Assembly (NCBI GenBank): GCA_039000515.1 | Contig: JBCFYV010000274.1 | Location: forward strand, 62,001-126,000 | Length of the DNA stretch: 64,000 bases | Direction of reading: 5' to 3' | DNA from: Timema cristinae | Lineage: Eukaryota > Arthropoda > Insecta > Phasmatodea > Timematidae | In this document: piece by piece, positions 34,880 to 47,635 of the stretch | Position numbering within the stretch: position 1 is the stretch's first letter | Layout of the letters: each line of letters opens with the position of its first letter | Made by a program: the position numbers and the translations under genes | The notes under the pieces: model-generated | What the model was told of the DNA's origin: nothing | The model's database searches: none | The model's input: only the letters and a program-made list of their open reading frames with translations

Positions 34880-37800
34880 AGTGCGGGAGGGGGTTTAGAA
34901 TAGCCCCAAATAACCCTGCTGTCGTAAGAAGCGAAAAAAGGGGAGGTTTTGCGGGAACGTCCCGTGTGGGACAAACCTACCTATATTTTTTCCTTTTCAC
35001 ATCGTTTTTCTTTCTTCACTTTTCCACCTTTTTTTTCACCTTTTCCCCCCTTCGCTTTATCTCCCCACCTTTTTCTCCTTCCCCCACCGTTCATCCTGCA
35101 CAGGGCCTTTGGCCTTTCTTTGACGACCTTGGCAACAACCCCGGCTTTTCTGTTTATTTTGGATCCCACTGCTTGAGCTCCCGAATAAAAGTGCGCCGGT
35201 TGTAATATCTGGTAAAGGGCCTTAGGGATGACAACCGGGTACCCTACCTTGAAAAAAGCCCGGGTTCGTTCATGAGGGTCCCGGACGAAAAATTTAGCAC
35301 TTTCCTGCATACACTTGCTGGGGTGACCTCTCTTCCGGCGATGCCCATATAAGGTTTTCAGTCTAGCGCGTAGGGACCTCTCGTCGGAAGAGTTAACAGG
35401 GCCCTATGGGGAAAACCAACGGGGATCAACCTGGGTCTACGATCCGAGTACTATTGCGGGTTGTTTCCCATCATGAATAGTTTATGTCTAGCTGACCCCT
35501 TACTGTCCGCACACTCACTGCCCGGGCCCCCCACGGGGCCGTATTAAGATAAGGGGCAAAAAGGGAAAGGGCCCGTCCACCCCCTTTTTTAAAAAAATCC
35601 AGGAAGGGGGTGAGGCCCCCCCCCGCCCCTGGTGATGTCTCGGTTGAAAAAAAGCTATATCTAAACGTCAGCCCATTTACCCTCAAAAGTGTAAAGGGAG
35701 CAGCAAAATTGACTTTTAAAAGGAAACTGCGTGATGGCCCCATTATGTTTCAGCATGACCGAAACAAAATCCTAAAATATTATGGCGTCTCCGAAATACC
35801 CTTTTTGAAATAAACGCAAATTACAGGTGAAGGGGGACCCCCAAGGGTTTCCCTCAATGTTTAACGGAGTGGTCATTTGGGTTATACCTCGACTGGGGTA
35901 AGCATTGAGGAATCTGTGAGGAGTTTCCCCCCCGCATGTCCGAAGTGTACCGATTGTCAAAAAAAAAGAAGGGGACAAAAAAGAAGACGGATACAATACC
36001 TAACTTTTTGCGACCCCAAACCTTCCGAGGGAGTCCGAGCGGGCATCCAGGGTGTCGGGCCCGGCCGTTTTCCCCAAACCCCGGCGTGTTTTCAGTGCCA
36101 GAATTTGGGATACGAAGCTGCGATGCCGTGGTAAGCCAACCTGTGGGGATTGTGACAGGGGGCTCATGAAACACCATGCAGTCCCCCTAATACGGTCAAC
36201 TGCAAGGGTCCGCTTCCCGGGGCCCGGGGCCTGTCCAAAAGGGAAGGTAGAAAGAAAGTCCTGGGTAAATCTAAAGAAGTCTCATATCCCCAGGCACGAA
36301 AAGGAATACGTATAAATCAAGCCCCGGGTATTTCAAACTTCATAAGCCGGATTGTCACTAATTAAACTGTCCCAACTGTCAGCGCTTTAAATTTGCAAAG
36401 GAGCCAACGCGACCAGTGCATTGGTCTCTTCTCGAGAACATATGTTGATCCCGCGCCAACTTCTGGGGCACCAAAAATTTTAAAGGGGGCCCAAACCGCC
36501 ACAACGGTCGTCCCCCCCACCTATACCACCGGGGAGACCTCCTCGGGAAAAAACCCGAACCCCCCTCAGGAACCCCCCCAAGCCACCTGGGGGAACCCCC
36601 CCAGCCCCCTCGGGAAATCCCTCGACCCACCTCGGGTATAAATCAAGGGGGGCCCCGTGTTGACCTCTCACACCCACCTCTGGGCTTGGAGGTGGGGAAA
36701 ATTCGGAACAGGTACCCGCAAAGGGCGAGTCCCCGGTCCCTTGAAGAAGGGCCCACGGAACCCCGAATTTTTTTTTATTAAAAAAGCGTCGAAAGGCCTT
36801 AAAGTTCGAACAAGGATCCGACTACCCATTCTCCCAAAAATAAGCCGAACCCTCTCCTGAAGCGGGGGTCAGGAAATTTGGGGAAAGAAAAGGGGGCCTA
36901 AAAAGGGGCCTCAAAAATTTTTATTCTTAAAGGATAGGAATGGTTGCGGGGTAACAAATTTCTACTAAAAAATTTTATGTCGCTACTAAAGGGGAATTTG
37001 TGGGGGTTTCTATCCTTTATAAGGAAATTAAAAAACAAATTTTTTCCTACCCTTCCATCTTGGTTTGCAGGGGGACCCATTCCGCCCAAATAAAACCCGA
37101 TGCTTCGGGGGGACGATGGACGTACCGAAAACCTTTTTTTTTGATCGGGCTAGCGGGTGTGGCTTTTCGTACAAAAGCAATAATATCACCAAATATTAAT
37201 TTTGTTCTGATTCCAGTATTGTGTCAAGTCCCCTCCCTTTGGAATAACAAAATGGCATTTCCCTCCCCCGGTGAGCGTGTTCCAAAGGGGACTCTATAGG
37301 CCCTCTTATACAATTTCCCCCCCCCTATATCATCTTGGGGGATTTTAAACGCGCAAAACCTGGGTTGGGGGGTTAATTTTACAGCCCCCTTTGGGAGGAA
37401 AGGAAAGGATATTTTGCCCGGGGAAACTGGTGTTAATAAAACACCCGGCCCCAAAAACCCACTTCTCCCCTTTAATGGTGATTCTGCCCACCTAACCTTA
37501 TGTAGTCCCGGGATGTGCCCCTTCCTTTGGGGGGGCCCATCGGACCTTTTGGGTGTCATTATCCAATTCTGGTTAATCTTTTAAAAGATCCTCCAGTACG
37601 GCGCGAAAATACCCAATGGGGCTAAAACGTGCTGAGGGATAGATTCCGCGAGCTGCCGTATTTAGGGGGAATCCCGACTTTGATGTCGATGGAAGGCGGG
37701 CATTTTACCCACGGTCATCGCGGGGGCGAGGGTTCAATCCCTAAATCCTCGCCAAATCCGCACCACCTCCTGTTCCCTGGGGGAAGAGGAGTGGGCGCCT

Positions 37801-40800
37801 GGCTATTTCTGACCCTCGAAGGGCCCTACGCATTTCATCGGGCGCCCCAAAAAAGAATCTGGGGTCCCTTTGAATTTACGCGCTCGAGCTCGCCGTGTTA
37901 TTCAAAAAAAGCAAAGGAGCTTGGGGCAGTTATTTCAAACCCTTTTCAATTACCATCCCCCCAATTAAAGTTTGGGGCAAAATTTGTAAATAAGTTAAAA
38001 AATTCAATTAATAGTGTACCTTCCCCCCCAGTCAACGGTTCCTGTCCCTCCCCTGTGGAGGTCGTCAATATTTGGGCTCGATTTCACTTATTTCAAACAC
38101 GCGATACTCTAACAGTTTGCGGTGCTAACGGAGCATCGAGCGCCTTACTATTTATTTTGGCCAAGCGGGGGAGGTTATAACTCCCCCTTTCTAAAGAGGA
38201 ACTTTCTTTTCCCTGTCCAGGCGGCAATACAACTTCGGGCCCCGGGTGATATTTTTTGAAAAGTTGCGCCAACTGTCCCCTGCGAACGGGCGTTCCCCTT
38301 AAAACCCCTACGATTGCTTGGGAATTCCTCAATTCCCACAGTGGGGGCAACAAGTTATCCCAATATATAAAAGTGGCAAGGAAAAAATTGACCCAACTTT
38401 TATAGACCGATGCCCCTTTAATGCTGTGTATGCAAAAAATTAGAAAAAATGATAAATAAACGACATATGGTGTTTAAATCCCGCAATCTGCTATCCAAAT
38501 TCAATGTGGTTTTTTTCGCCGTATCCGATCCACGGTTGATCTTTCCCTCGTTTGAAGCTGTTCGGAGCATTTCTCCATAAACAGCTCTTTTGGGGGTTTT
38601 TTTTTTTGTTTTTGGGAAGGGGTACGAACTACATGCGTTTTGGCACTTAAAAAACCTTTTTAAATTTGGGGTTTTGGGGACCTCCCCCTTTTTTTAGCAA
38701 ATTTTATGTCGATAGACATTCCGGTAAAGGTTTAAAAAAAAACCTTTCCCATGATTTTATTCAAAAAAATGGGGGGGCCTCAGGGATATTTTAAGCACTA
38801 CGTTATTCGCTTGCGATAAAAGCATCGGGACAAACGTTCACGATCGTCCTTCATGTCTTTTTTGGTGACTACGCAATTTATTTCAGTTTTAAATCTCCAC
38901 AGGGCTAAACAGAAAAAATCTTGAAACAATTTGGCTGTGGGGGATTCGTAATGGCTTTCGTTCTTCCGGCCAAGACACTGTCGTCCACTTCCCTAGATTA
39001 CGCGGAATCGCCAGCCCCCCAAAATTTTAATAACAACGTTGTTTTACCTGTCTCCGAGACCGTAAGGTTCCTGGGGCTTTTTTGATTTTTAAATAACTTT
39101 GTCCCCCACAAAGCCTGAAAGCGAGGTGTTTAAAGCTTTGAATTTACTTAAAATTGTGAGTGGTCGCTCTGGGGGGCTGATAGGGAAACTTGATGCGCCT
39201 TTATAAGGCCTTTGGGGTGATCAAAACTTTATACGGCAGTTTTTTATTGGTTCGCTGACCCCGGCTTTTAAAATGCCGATACTCCACCAAGCTGGGATTT
39301 GCTGGGTACTGGGCTTTCGTACCACCATCCCCTCAGCTCTGTACCGACCCCCGTGAGCCCCCTTTTCTTACCGGCGGGCTTATTCCTGGGATCTTACTGT
39401 CGAAACTGCATGCACCCAAATAATGTTTGCTTACCGCCCTGTGTTTTATCCCCCCAACCGTGCTTGTATGAAATAAAAGTCGTATACAAGGGCCGGGTTT
39501 GGGGTCAGATTTTTCGGTTTTCGACACTGTGGGTTGTCCTGCCCCAAAAGGGATCCCCACATCACCAGGGCGAGTTTTTCCCTGGAAATACCCCCCTCCG
39601 AAAACATTTTTATCTTGCCAAGTTCCCTAAAACGATCACCCCAAAATTTGTATAGAGAGGACCTTTAAGAGTCCCCTCCCCTCGCTTTCCGGGGTTTTTA
39701 CGCATCTACTTGATGGTCCAAATCTGGAGCCCCCGTGGGATGTGCTTTTGTTGTGGGAAAGGGCCCCAAATTTTTAAAATTTTGGGTTTACCTAAAGAAA
39801 AACCATGTTTTTAGGCTGAAATATTGCCCTTTTTAAACTTTTGTTTTTTTACCGAAGTAGTCATTTTGTCCTCATCTCCCGGATTCCATGATTTCTTGTT
39901 GGGATTTCCCCCCTCTACTCCTGGAAACCCCCGTGCAGGATACATGAGAAAATTTTAAAAAATTTTTCATTAAGACCCTCTGCCTTTTGCTGGATTCCCG
40001 GTCCGTGGCTTCCGGAAAGAACTGGCGGCCGGCAGCCAAGGGGCAGCACCCCGCCTCCGGGGGCGAGCTGGTGATGTTTTTTAGATCTAAAGGTTATGTT
40101 CCGTGGAGTCTTACCCCTGGCACGAGCAGTGGGTTCTCGACCCCTGTCAGAACAAGCTGCGGGCCACAGGGGCGGTGTGGCCGAGGCCCTCTTCTAACGA
40201 AAGTCAGAAAGGAGGTCACGTGACGAGACTCCGCGTGGGGATACTTCATTTACCCCGTTTTTTACTAAGAGGGGTCCCCCCCCAGTGTTGAGTTTTGTTA
40301 CCCCTTAGTGTGATAATTTTGGGGGGTGTCGCCAAACTACCCCAAACCGTCTGGCCCCTTATTTTAAAGGGGACTTACGTTTTTTATTACGCGATAGTGC
40401 GGATGGAGTTATTTTTTACTCCGTTTTTTACACCAAGGCGGTTTTTTTTAAAGCCATTTGAGTCCTTTTAAAATGGCTCTTTGGGAAATTATCCAATTGA
40501 ACTTTTTAACATTTTATTACAATTTAACATTTCTTTTGTCTTTTTTTAAAAAGTATTAAATTTTAAAATGTGTCATTTTAAAAAGTGTTTTAATTTTAAT
40601 ATTTTGTTTTGTTTTTTTTTTGGAGTGAACATTGTGGTTTTTTTAGCAGGTTACACTTAATTTATACTAAACCCATTTGGCATCCTAGGGATTTCCTCAG
40701 AGGGGAAATGTTTTATCTTTTTCCCCCAATGGGGATTTTTTTATTTTTTTCTATATTTAAAGGCCCTAATGACCCGATGTGTCTTGGGCCTTTAAACCAT

Positions 40801-40835
40801 GATAAAAAAAATAATAATAAAAATAATAATAATTA
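34880..40835 (+). mobile_element. I-clade-like non-LTR retrotransposon copy B, full length but corrupted
   Basis: The 5' leader at 34880-35060 (GGTTTAGAATAGCCCC, CTGTCGTAAGAAGCG, then a C/T tract) matches copy C. 35160-35310 matches the leader/ORF1 start. ORF1 is traceable at 35610-36650: RKLRDGPIMFQ, ACFQCQNLGYE for the zinc knuckle, then the Pro-rich minisatellite at 36530-36650. The endonuclease block TATATCATCTTGGGGGATTT (GDFNAH equivalent) lies at 37320-37345, RT between about 38100 and 39700, and RNase H to about 40200. The 3' end shows GGCCCTAATGACCCGATGTG, TCTTGGGCCTTTAAACC and a (TAA)-rich tail at 40800-40835. About 5.96 kb, similar to copy C. No reading frame is credible because of the base quality. 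Confidence 0.7.
36520..36650 (+). repeat. GC-rich minisatellite in ORF1 of copy B
   Basis: Units of about 21-24 bases of the form GGAACCCCCCCAAGCCACCT occur here, the counterpart of the repeat at 46335-46470 in copy C. Confidence 0.6.
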
Positions 40836-41554
40836 TTTTTTATTTTTAATTTAAATATTCACTTTTCTTTTTTATAAAAAAATTTTTTCTTTTTAATTTT
40901 GTTCATTTATTCTTTAATATTTAAAATTTTTATTCAATTTAATAAAAAATTTAAAAAAAATATTTTTTTTATGTTCGATTTAAAATTTTTATAAAAAAAA
41001 TTTTTTTTATTAAGTGTTTTTAATTAATTTCTTTATTTTGTAAAATATTAAAAAAACCCGATAATAAATTTTTTAAAAAAAAATTTTTAATTTTTAGTAT
41101 TAATTTAAAAAATAAAAATTTTTTTTTAATTTTATCAATAAAAAATACATAGGATATTTAAACCTCATTATTTTGGAGCACTTAAAAATTTAAAAAAGCA
41201 CAATTTTTTTCACAATTTTTACAAATAGAAAAAAAATTTAATCAAAATATCAAATATTCATACTGCATATAATTTATTCACATTATAATTCCACTTGATG
41301 AAACAAAAACACGTTTTTGGAATGTAAAAACTAAAAATTTGGAAAAAATTTTATATATATGAAAATAATGATCAGAGGCGACGACGTCCCAAACATGCGC
41401 ATTAAAAAAGAGGTTCTTTTTCTTTTTTGTTGATAGTTTCTTTTTTTTCGAAATTAATGGGGGTTTAGCTTAAAACCTGTTTTTTTTGTGAAAATGATGC
41501 GCGCACAATTTAAAAAATTTTCCCCTCACTTTTTCATAACGCGCCAAAGAAGTA
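40836..41554. other. AT homopolymer-rich sequence, no gene
   Basis: Nearly only A and T runs, with no recognisable feature. A few mixed-base phrases appear near 41380-41400. Confidence 0.5.
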
Positions 41555-41820
41555 TAACTTCAAAATTGGAAGGTTCCCTCGAAACCCCCCAAATTAAAAA
41601 AAGTTTTAAAATGCGTACCCCCAGGTGGGGACGACGCTTTCCCAGATCGGGAAAAAGACAGTAGAAGATGCTGCTTATGGGGAAAAAGGTGCACGAATAC
41701 CGTCTCTAGACAGACAAAATGATCCACCGGGATCGGTTACGGCGGAAAACCACATTGGGAAAAATTTTTTATACAGATTGCGGGATTCTAAAACCCTATA
41801 AGTCCTTATTAATTATTTTT
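41555..41820 (-). mobile_element. RT fragment of the non-LTR retrotransposon
   Basis: Plus-strand phrases GGAAGGTTCCCTCGAAACCC, ATGCGTACCCCCAGGTGGGG, ATGATCCACCGGGATCGGTT and GATTGCGGGATTCTAAAACC match 44140-44390 of copy C in order. The fragment covers part of RT only. Confidence 0.65.
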
Positions 41821-41869
41821 TAATTTATTATTCAATTATTATTATTAATATTATTTTTATTTTTATTAT

Positions 41870-42070
41870 TATTTTATTTGCACCGCTCTTAACCCCTTCG
41901 GGTTATAGCATTACGCTAATGTTTTAAAGGGGGGTATTGTGAGATGAAAAGAAGGGTCTACATTTAACGTGGAATCCGAACCCGGTGGAGGCCGCATTCC
42001 TCACATTCACAAGATGTCTTGCAAGGTGAAGGAAGGGTTTGGTAACAGAAAAATCTTTGCCGGGACCGAT
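41870..42070 (-). mobile_element. tRNA-derived SINE fragment, second head type (copy f)
   Basis: Plus phrases CACCGCTCTTAACCCCTTCG, GGGTATTGTGAGATGAAA, AAGGTGAAGGAAGGGTTTGG and ATCTTTGCCGGGACC match copy c (11430-11640) in order. The fragment stops before box B, so the head is lost. The base quality is poor. Confidence 0.6.
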
Positions 42071-42436
42071 TCAATTTAAATTTTTATTATAATTCCAAAT
42101 ATCTAATTCTCTAAATAAATCTTTTTTAAATAATCCAAAGAAGTATAATTTCCCCCTAACCGCGTACATAAGTACACCACCCTTTTTTTTATTTTTGACT
42201 ATGGTATTTAAATTTTTGTTTACAGGAATTCTTTAAAAATTTTTTTAACGGGGGGAGGGCTAGTCCCAAAAAAATCTTGTTTGATCATTTTTTTTAATAT
42301 TTTGCCACGAACTTTTTTGGGCTGTGGTCTATACCGCACTACATTTAAACCCCAAACTGGGCGGCAACAATGCCAGTGGTCTGACTCGAGACAGAGTTGT
42401 GGTCCCCAACATTTTATGAACCTAAATGCGGGCATC
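42071..42436. other. unidentified, low quality
   Basis: 42300-42430 is GC-richer (TGGTCTATACCGCACTACAT, GACTCGAGACAGAGTTGTGG), possibly an old repeat. No coding call is justified. Confidence 0.35.
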
Positions 42437-42999
42437 CAATTATTATTATTTTTTATTTTTGTTTTGAGGCCCGTCGACACAAAAGGTCATTAGGGCCTTT
42501 AAAAAAAAATTAAACAAAAAGTAAAAACCCCCATGGGAAAGACATCACATACCCACCTTTAGAAAAAACAGGTGGAGAATAAATATAAAACACATACAAT
42601 AAAAAATTTTTTAAAAAATTAATTTAAAAACAGTTATTCCAAATAAAAAAAAGCTATTTGAGACACTCCATGGGAGCGCTCAAAGGGTTATTAGAATAAA
42701 AAAAGTGATACACCTGCTAAAATAAAAAAAACAGGTGTTTACACTCGTTAAATTAAAAAACAAAATTTTTAAAATTTTAACACAAAAAATCATAAAACGT
42801 GTTAAAATAATACGTTAAAAAGACAAAACAAACATATTTAAACATACTAAAATGTAAAAAAAAACTCAATATGAGAAAGCCCAGATGAGTCACTTTATAA
42901 AAGTACTCAAATAGCTTTAAAAAAAGACCCCCCGGCGTATAAAACGAAGTAAACTATAACCCATCCCGCTATCGCGTAGTAAAAACCGAAGGGTCATTT

Positions 43000-45972
43000 T
43001 AAAATTTAATCCCAGGCGGATGGGGGCTACTTGCGCACTCCCCCCAAATTGGTACAAAAGGGGGAGCATGCAAAACTCACCACTGGGGTGGGCCCCCTCT
43101 AAATAAAAATCCATGGGTCAACGCTGTGTGCCCGCGCGGAGCCTTGTCACGGACCCCCTCTTCTGACTTTCATAGAAGAGGGCCCCCGCGAACACCCCCG
43201 ATGGCCCGAGCTTTTTCTGGCAGGGTCAAAACCCACTGCTCGTGCCGGTGGAAGACCCCACGCCGAACAAAAACCCTTTTTTAAAAAACATCACAACCCA
43301 TACCGCCTCCGGGGGGCAGGGGCCCGCCCCGGGCCGCCGGGTCAGCCGTTCATTTCCTGAAGCCCGGCGTGACCGGGAATCCAGCAAAAGGCGACCCGGG
43401 GTTTAATGAATCAATTTTTAAAATTTGTATGTATCATCTGCACCGGGGGTTTCCAAAGAGTAAGGGGGGACTCCCAAAGCACTCATAATCCTGCAGATGA
43501 AAAACAAAACGGGACATTACGATCAAAAAACACAGAGTAAAAATGGCGTATATTCACCATAAAAACACGGTTTAACCAGGTAAACCAAATTTAAATTTTT
43601 CCCTCCACAACAAATCGCTCCCACGGAACCCCCACTGGACCCCATCCGTTAGATGCGTCAAAGCCCTGAAAAGCGAGTGGAGAGGAGCCATTAAATTCCT
43701 TCAATATAATCGCGGGGTGGTCGTTTTTGGGAACTGGCAAGTCATAATGGCATTGGGGGCGAATTTTCCCGGGAGAAACTCGACCTGGGTATGGGGGGAT
43801 AGCCTTTGCAGGACTATCCCACACTTGGTCGAATCCCGATAGCATCCTGATCCAAACCGGCCTTGACTAGCCCATTTGGTTTCATAAAAGACACGGTTGG
43901 GAAGAACACAGGTCGGAGTTCACCCGTGGAACCGATGAACACAAAAAATTTCATCATCCAAAAAGAGATGAACGGACAGGAAGGGGGACGTTTCCACAAT
44001 GCCATTTATTGCAATGGCGAACAATGCAAAACTTAAAATACTGCCCTGGGGAAACCCCATTTTTTTTGAATAAAATCATCGGATAAGGTTTGTTTAACCT
44101 TACCCGGAAGTGTCTATCTGACATAAAATTAGCTATAAAAAACAGGGAGGTTCCCACGGAACCCCCAGTTAAAAAGGGTTTTTTAAAATGCCGTACCGCC
44201 ATGTGGTATCGTACGCTTTCTCCAAGTCAAAGAAAACTGCCAAAAGATGCATTTTATGGAGAAAGGCGTCACGAACTGCCGTCTCGAGACGGACGAGATG
44301 ATCCACCGTAGATCGGTGTGCGGCGAAAACCACATTGAATATTTGATAGTAGATTGCGGGATTCTAAATACCATATTAATCGTTTATTTATCATTTTTTC
44401 CAATATTTTGCATACACAACTAGTTAAGGCTATCGGTCTATAACTAGTTGGTTCTAATTTTTTCCTTGCCACTTTTATATAGAGGGATAATTGTTGCTTG
44501 CCTCCACAGTGTTGGGAACTGACGAGATTCCCCAAACACTATTGCAGAGGTCCAACAGACATGCTCGTCCAGCAGGGGTAACTGGCGCAACATTTCATAA
44601 TTAATGTCGTCGGGGCCAGGAGCTGTGCTACCCGCCTGGGACATGGCATAGGTCAGTTCATCTAAAGTAAAGGGGGAGTTTGAATCCTCCCCCTGACTCC
44701 GACCAAAGTCAATAGAATGGCGCTCTATGTTCCGCTTATGCGCTGCAAACTCATTTGAGTACTTGCAGTGCTAGATATGGCGGTGAACATAGAGCCCAAT
44801 ACATTGGCGACCTCCACAGGGGAGGAGACAAGCGTACCATTTGACATGAGGGCAGTATGTTATTGATGGTATTTTTGCTACTACGTAATTTACGAATATT
44901 GTCCCAAACCTTAGTTGTGGGAGTGGAAATTGTAAGGGTAGATATAAACTGTCTCCAAGACTCTCTTCTGCTTTCACGAATGATACGGCGAGCTCGAGCA
45001 CGCATAATCCGGAATGATTCTAGATTATCCAAGGTATGGACGCCGATGGAAGAGACGTAATGCTCTTCGACGGTCAGAAATAGCCAATCTACACTCCTCG
45101 TTCCACAGGGAACAGGATGGTGGCGTGGGTTTGGCGAGGATTTAGGGATAGATTTCCCTCGCCGCCATGATGACCGTCGAAGTAAAATGGGCAATATTAA
45201 CATCGACGTCCGGAAGAAAGGGGTTGTACAAATACGGCGAGCTCGCGAAATTTATCCCAGTCAGCACGTTTAAGCACCCATTGTGGTGCACGTGCTATAC
45301 CGGGAGGGTCTTCAATTAGCGAAAGCAGAATGGGAAAATGATCGCTGCCACATAGATCACGAGTGGACCTCCCCAAAGGAAGTGGGCAGCGATCCCGGGC
45401 TACATAGAGTTAGGGTCGATGGCATGAGGATACACCATTAAAGGTGGAAAAGTGTGTCTGGGTCCCGGTGTTCATTAACACCAGGTTTCCCGAGACAAGA
45501 ATATCCTCTACCATCTCCCCCCGCGGGCGTCTGTATAATTAGACACCCCACAACCAGGTTGTGTGCGTTAAAGTCCCCCAAGATAATATAGGGGCGGGAA
45601 GTTGTTTAAAGAGGGCCTCTAGGCTCCTCTTTGAAACACGTTCACCTGGTGGGAGGTAGATGCAGCATACAGTTACTTCTATAGGAAGGGAGACTCTCAC
45701 AGCAATCACTTGGAGATCAGATACAATATTTATAGACTTATTATTATATTGCTACGTGCAAGTATAGCCACACCTCCGCTAGCCCGATCGAAGAATGGCT
45801 TGTGGGTACGATATACATCGTACCCACGAAGCATCGGGCTGTCAGTTGGGCGGAAGTGGGTCTCCTGCAAACACAATATGGAAGGATGCAGGGAAGAAAT
45901 TATTAGTTTAATTTCCTCTACACGAGCATAAAAACCCCTACAATTCCATTGTAGTAGCGACATTGGGTACAA
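43000..45972 (-). pseudogene. non-LTR ORF2: endonuclease, reverse transcriptase, RNase H (frameshifted)
   Basis: The first block (45972-45730) opens MSLLQWNCRGFYARVEEIKL and has LCLQETHF, the APE endonuclease N-terminus with its catalytic Glu. The GDFNAHN-type motif is near 45555-45535 in another frame, and SDHFPILLSL near 45350-45320. RT starts around 44640 with TAPGPDDINYEMLRQLP. Then come WRQATIIPLYKSGKEKI, RPIALTSCVCKILEKMINKR (44450-44390), NIQCGFRR, and FFDLEKAYDT near 44230-44200, holding an RT catalytic Asp. FPRAVF- and FVDDF-like text follows in 44060-43930. RNase H should follow below 43800 but base quality is poor; its TAELY motif is clearer in copy A. Frames break repeatedly, including within the clean part. 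Confidence 0.75.
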
Positions 45973-46012
45973 ATATAAATTTATTCATCCACGCAATCCA
46001 TGTCACTATCTC

Positions 46013-47635
46013 TTAGTAATAAAAATTGGTTAAGGACCTTTTTAGGTCCTCTGGCCTTGCCAAGTCTCCCTGGACCTCTCGTTTCAAGAGAGGCTTTTGT
46101 TTCTCCGGAAGAGACTTGGGGGTTGATTCTAAGCGCGAAGGCTTTGTTACAGCCTTTGGCACTTTTTTCTTACTATTTGTGTCGGCGACACCTCTCTGGA
46201 CCTTTCTCCAGGCACCAGCAGGATTCGCCTTTGCGGCCTCACCCGTTCCGCCACCCACTCCAACCTCCGGTGACCCAGAGACCAGAGCGGACGAACCAAC
46301 AACGGCCGCAAGTTCTTTTGTTTCCCCCGGCTGGTTCGGGGTGGGTCCCCGAGGTAGGTTCGGAGGAGGTCCCCGAGGTGGGCTCGGGGAGGTCCCCGAG
46401 GTGGGCCCCGGGGGGACCCCCGAGTAGGGCTCGAGGGAGGTCCCCGAGGTGCAGTCGGTGTGTACCCCGAGGAGGGCTCCTCGGCGGTACGGGTGGGGGA
46501 GACGACCTATTTTGAGGTTTCGCCTCTTCTAGCAATTTAGGCGCCACCTTAGTTGGCTCGTTATTATTGAGATTGTCTCGAGTAGAGACTAATGGCACAG
46601 GTCGTGTAGATGGCTTTGCGAGATTAACTGTGCAATGACAGTTGGGACAGTTGATATTCTGACTGACAATTTGGCTGTAGGAGGTTTGAAATACCGGAGC
46701 CTGACTAGATGTGTATTCCTTTCGTGCCTGGGCATATGAAATCTTCTTTTCGGATTGTATCTCCAGGACTTTTTTCTCTACCTTCCATTTCGGACAGGCC
46801 CGAGACCAGGCAGAATGCGGACCCTTGCAGTTGACGCAGTGCTTAGGAGACTCACATGGTGTTTCGTGAGCCTCCTGTCCGCAATCCGCACAGGTTGGCT
46901 TGCCACGGCATCGCAGCTTCGCATGCCCAAATTCCTGGCACTGAAAGCAGCGCCGGGGGTTAGGGACATACGGACGGACCCTGAGCACGTGGAAACCTGC
47001 TCGGACCTCCTTTGGAAGGGTAGGTGTTGCAAAAGTAGGATATAGGTGTCGGTTTTTTTCTCTTGTCCGTTCTTTTTGGTTACAATGCGGTATACTTCGG
47101 TGACGTGCTGGGGGGAAAGTTCCTCACAGATATCCTCAATGCTCACGCAGTCGAGGTCATAGCAAGTGACCACTCCCTTGCAAACATTGAGGAACCCGTG
47201 AGGCTCCACCTTCACCGGTATATGAGACGTATTGCTCAACGGTATTTTAGAGATCTCCATTACTTTTGAGGACTGAATATCTGTTATTGTTTGTATCATT
47301 ATAGTGCCATCACGCAGTTTTCTTATTGATACGTCAGACTGTGCTGCACCATTTATCACTCTTTCGAGGATAAATGGGCTTACTCGCTTAAGACTTTCGT
47401 TTTCCTCTACTCGAGACATTACCAGGAAGCGGGGCTGGGGCCTCACAACTTCCTGGACTTTTTCTGTTAAAGTGCTGGACGGCCTTACCCGTTTCCGGCT
47501 CTTATCATTAATACGGCCCTGTGAGGGGCCGGGCAGTGAGTTGCCATCGGGGTGTGGCAGTACGTTGCTAGCGGACAGTGAGGTGTCAGCGGTGACAATG
47601 GAGGTGGCCATGCCTTTTTTGGGGACAACCTGCAC
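46013..47635 (-). pseudogene. non-LTR ORF1, CCHC-type Gag-like protein (frameshifted)
   Basis: The start at 47635 gives MQVVPKKGMATSIVTADTSL. A central domain has RKLRDGTIMIQTI and the segment HIPVKVEPHGFLNVCKGVVT, related to ORF1 proteins of insect I/Jockey-type LINEs. A frameshift near 47000 moves to the 46988-46239 frame, which has three Cys/His clusters: CFQCQEFGHAKLRC, CADCGQEAHETPC and CVNCKGPHSAWSRAC. A Pro/Gly/Ser/Thr-rich tail is encoded by a 21-bp minisatellite (46335-46470). A second frameshift near 46240 leads to a Lys-rich end (KKVPKAVTKPSRLE) and stop near 46013. In this family the protein binds RNA and forms the particle. Copy B shows the same order. Confidence 0.75.
46335..46470 (-). 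repeat. 21-bp minisatellite in ORF1 (copy C)
   Basis: Units like GGAGGTCCCCGAGGTGGGCTC recur about six times with drift, encoding 7-residue Pro/Ser/Thr/Gly units (EPTSGTS, SEPTSGT). Copy B has the equivalent array at 36520-36650. Confidence 0.7.

Larger units (their letters stand above)
33600..44100. other. stretch of degraded base quality
   Basis: Blocks that match the clean copy C keep order and spacing but lose isolated bases into adjoining homopolymers. For example, plus 37325-37450 matches minus 45560-45450 phrase by phrase (CTTGGGGGATTTTAAACGCG against CTTGGGGGACTTTAACGCAC). Errors of this type suggest uncorrected long-read or low-coverage fill. Open frames here should not be read as proteins. 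Confidence 0.75.

Noticed and set aside
37629..38180. 183-residue frame in copy B
   Set aside because: It lies across the endonuclease-RT region of the corrupted retrotransposon. Codon text matches copy C only in mixed frames, so it is not a separate gene.
46000..46515. 171- and 133-residue plus-strand frames
   Set aside because: Antisense shadows of the ORF1 minisatellite and tail of copy C, open because of GC-rich repeats.
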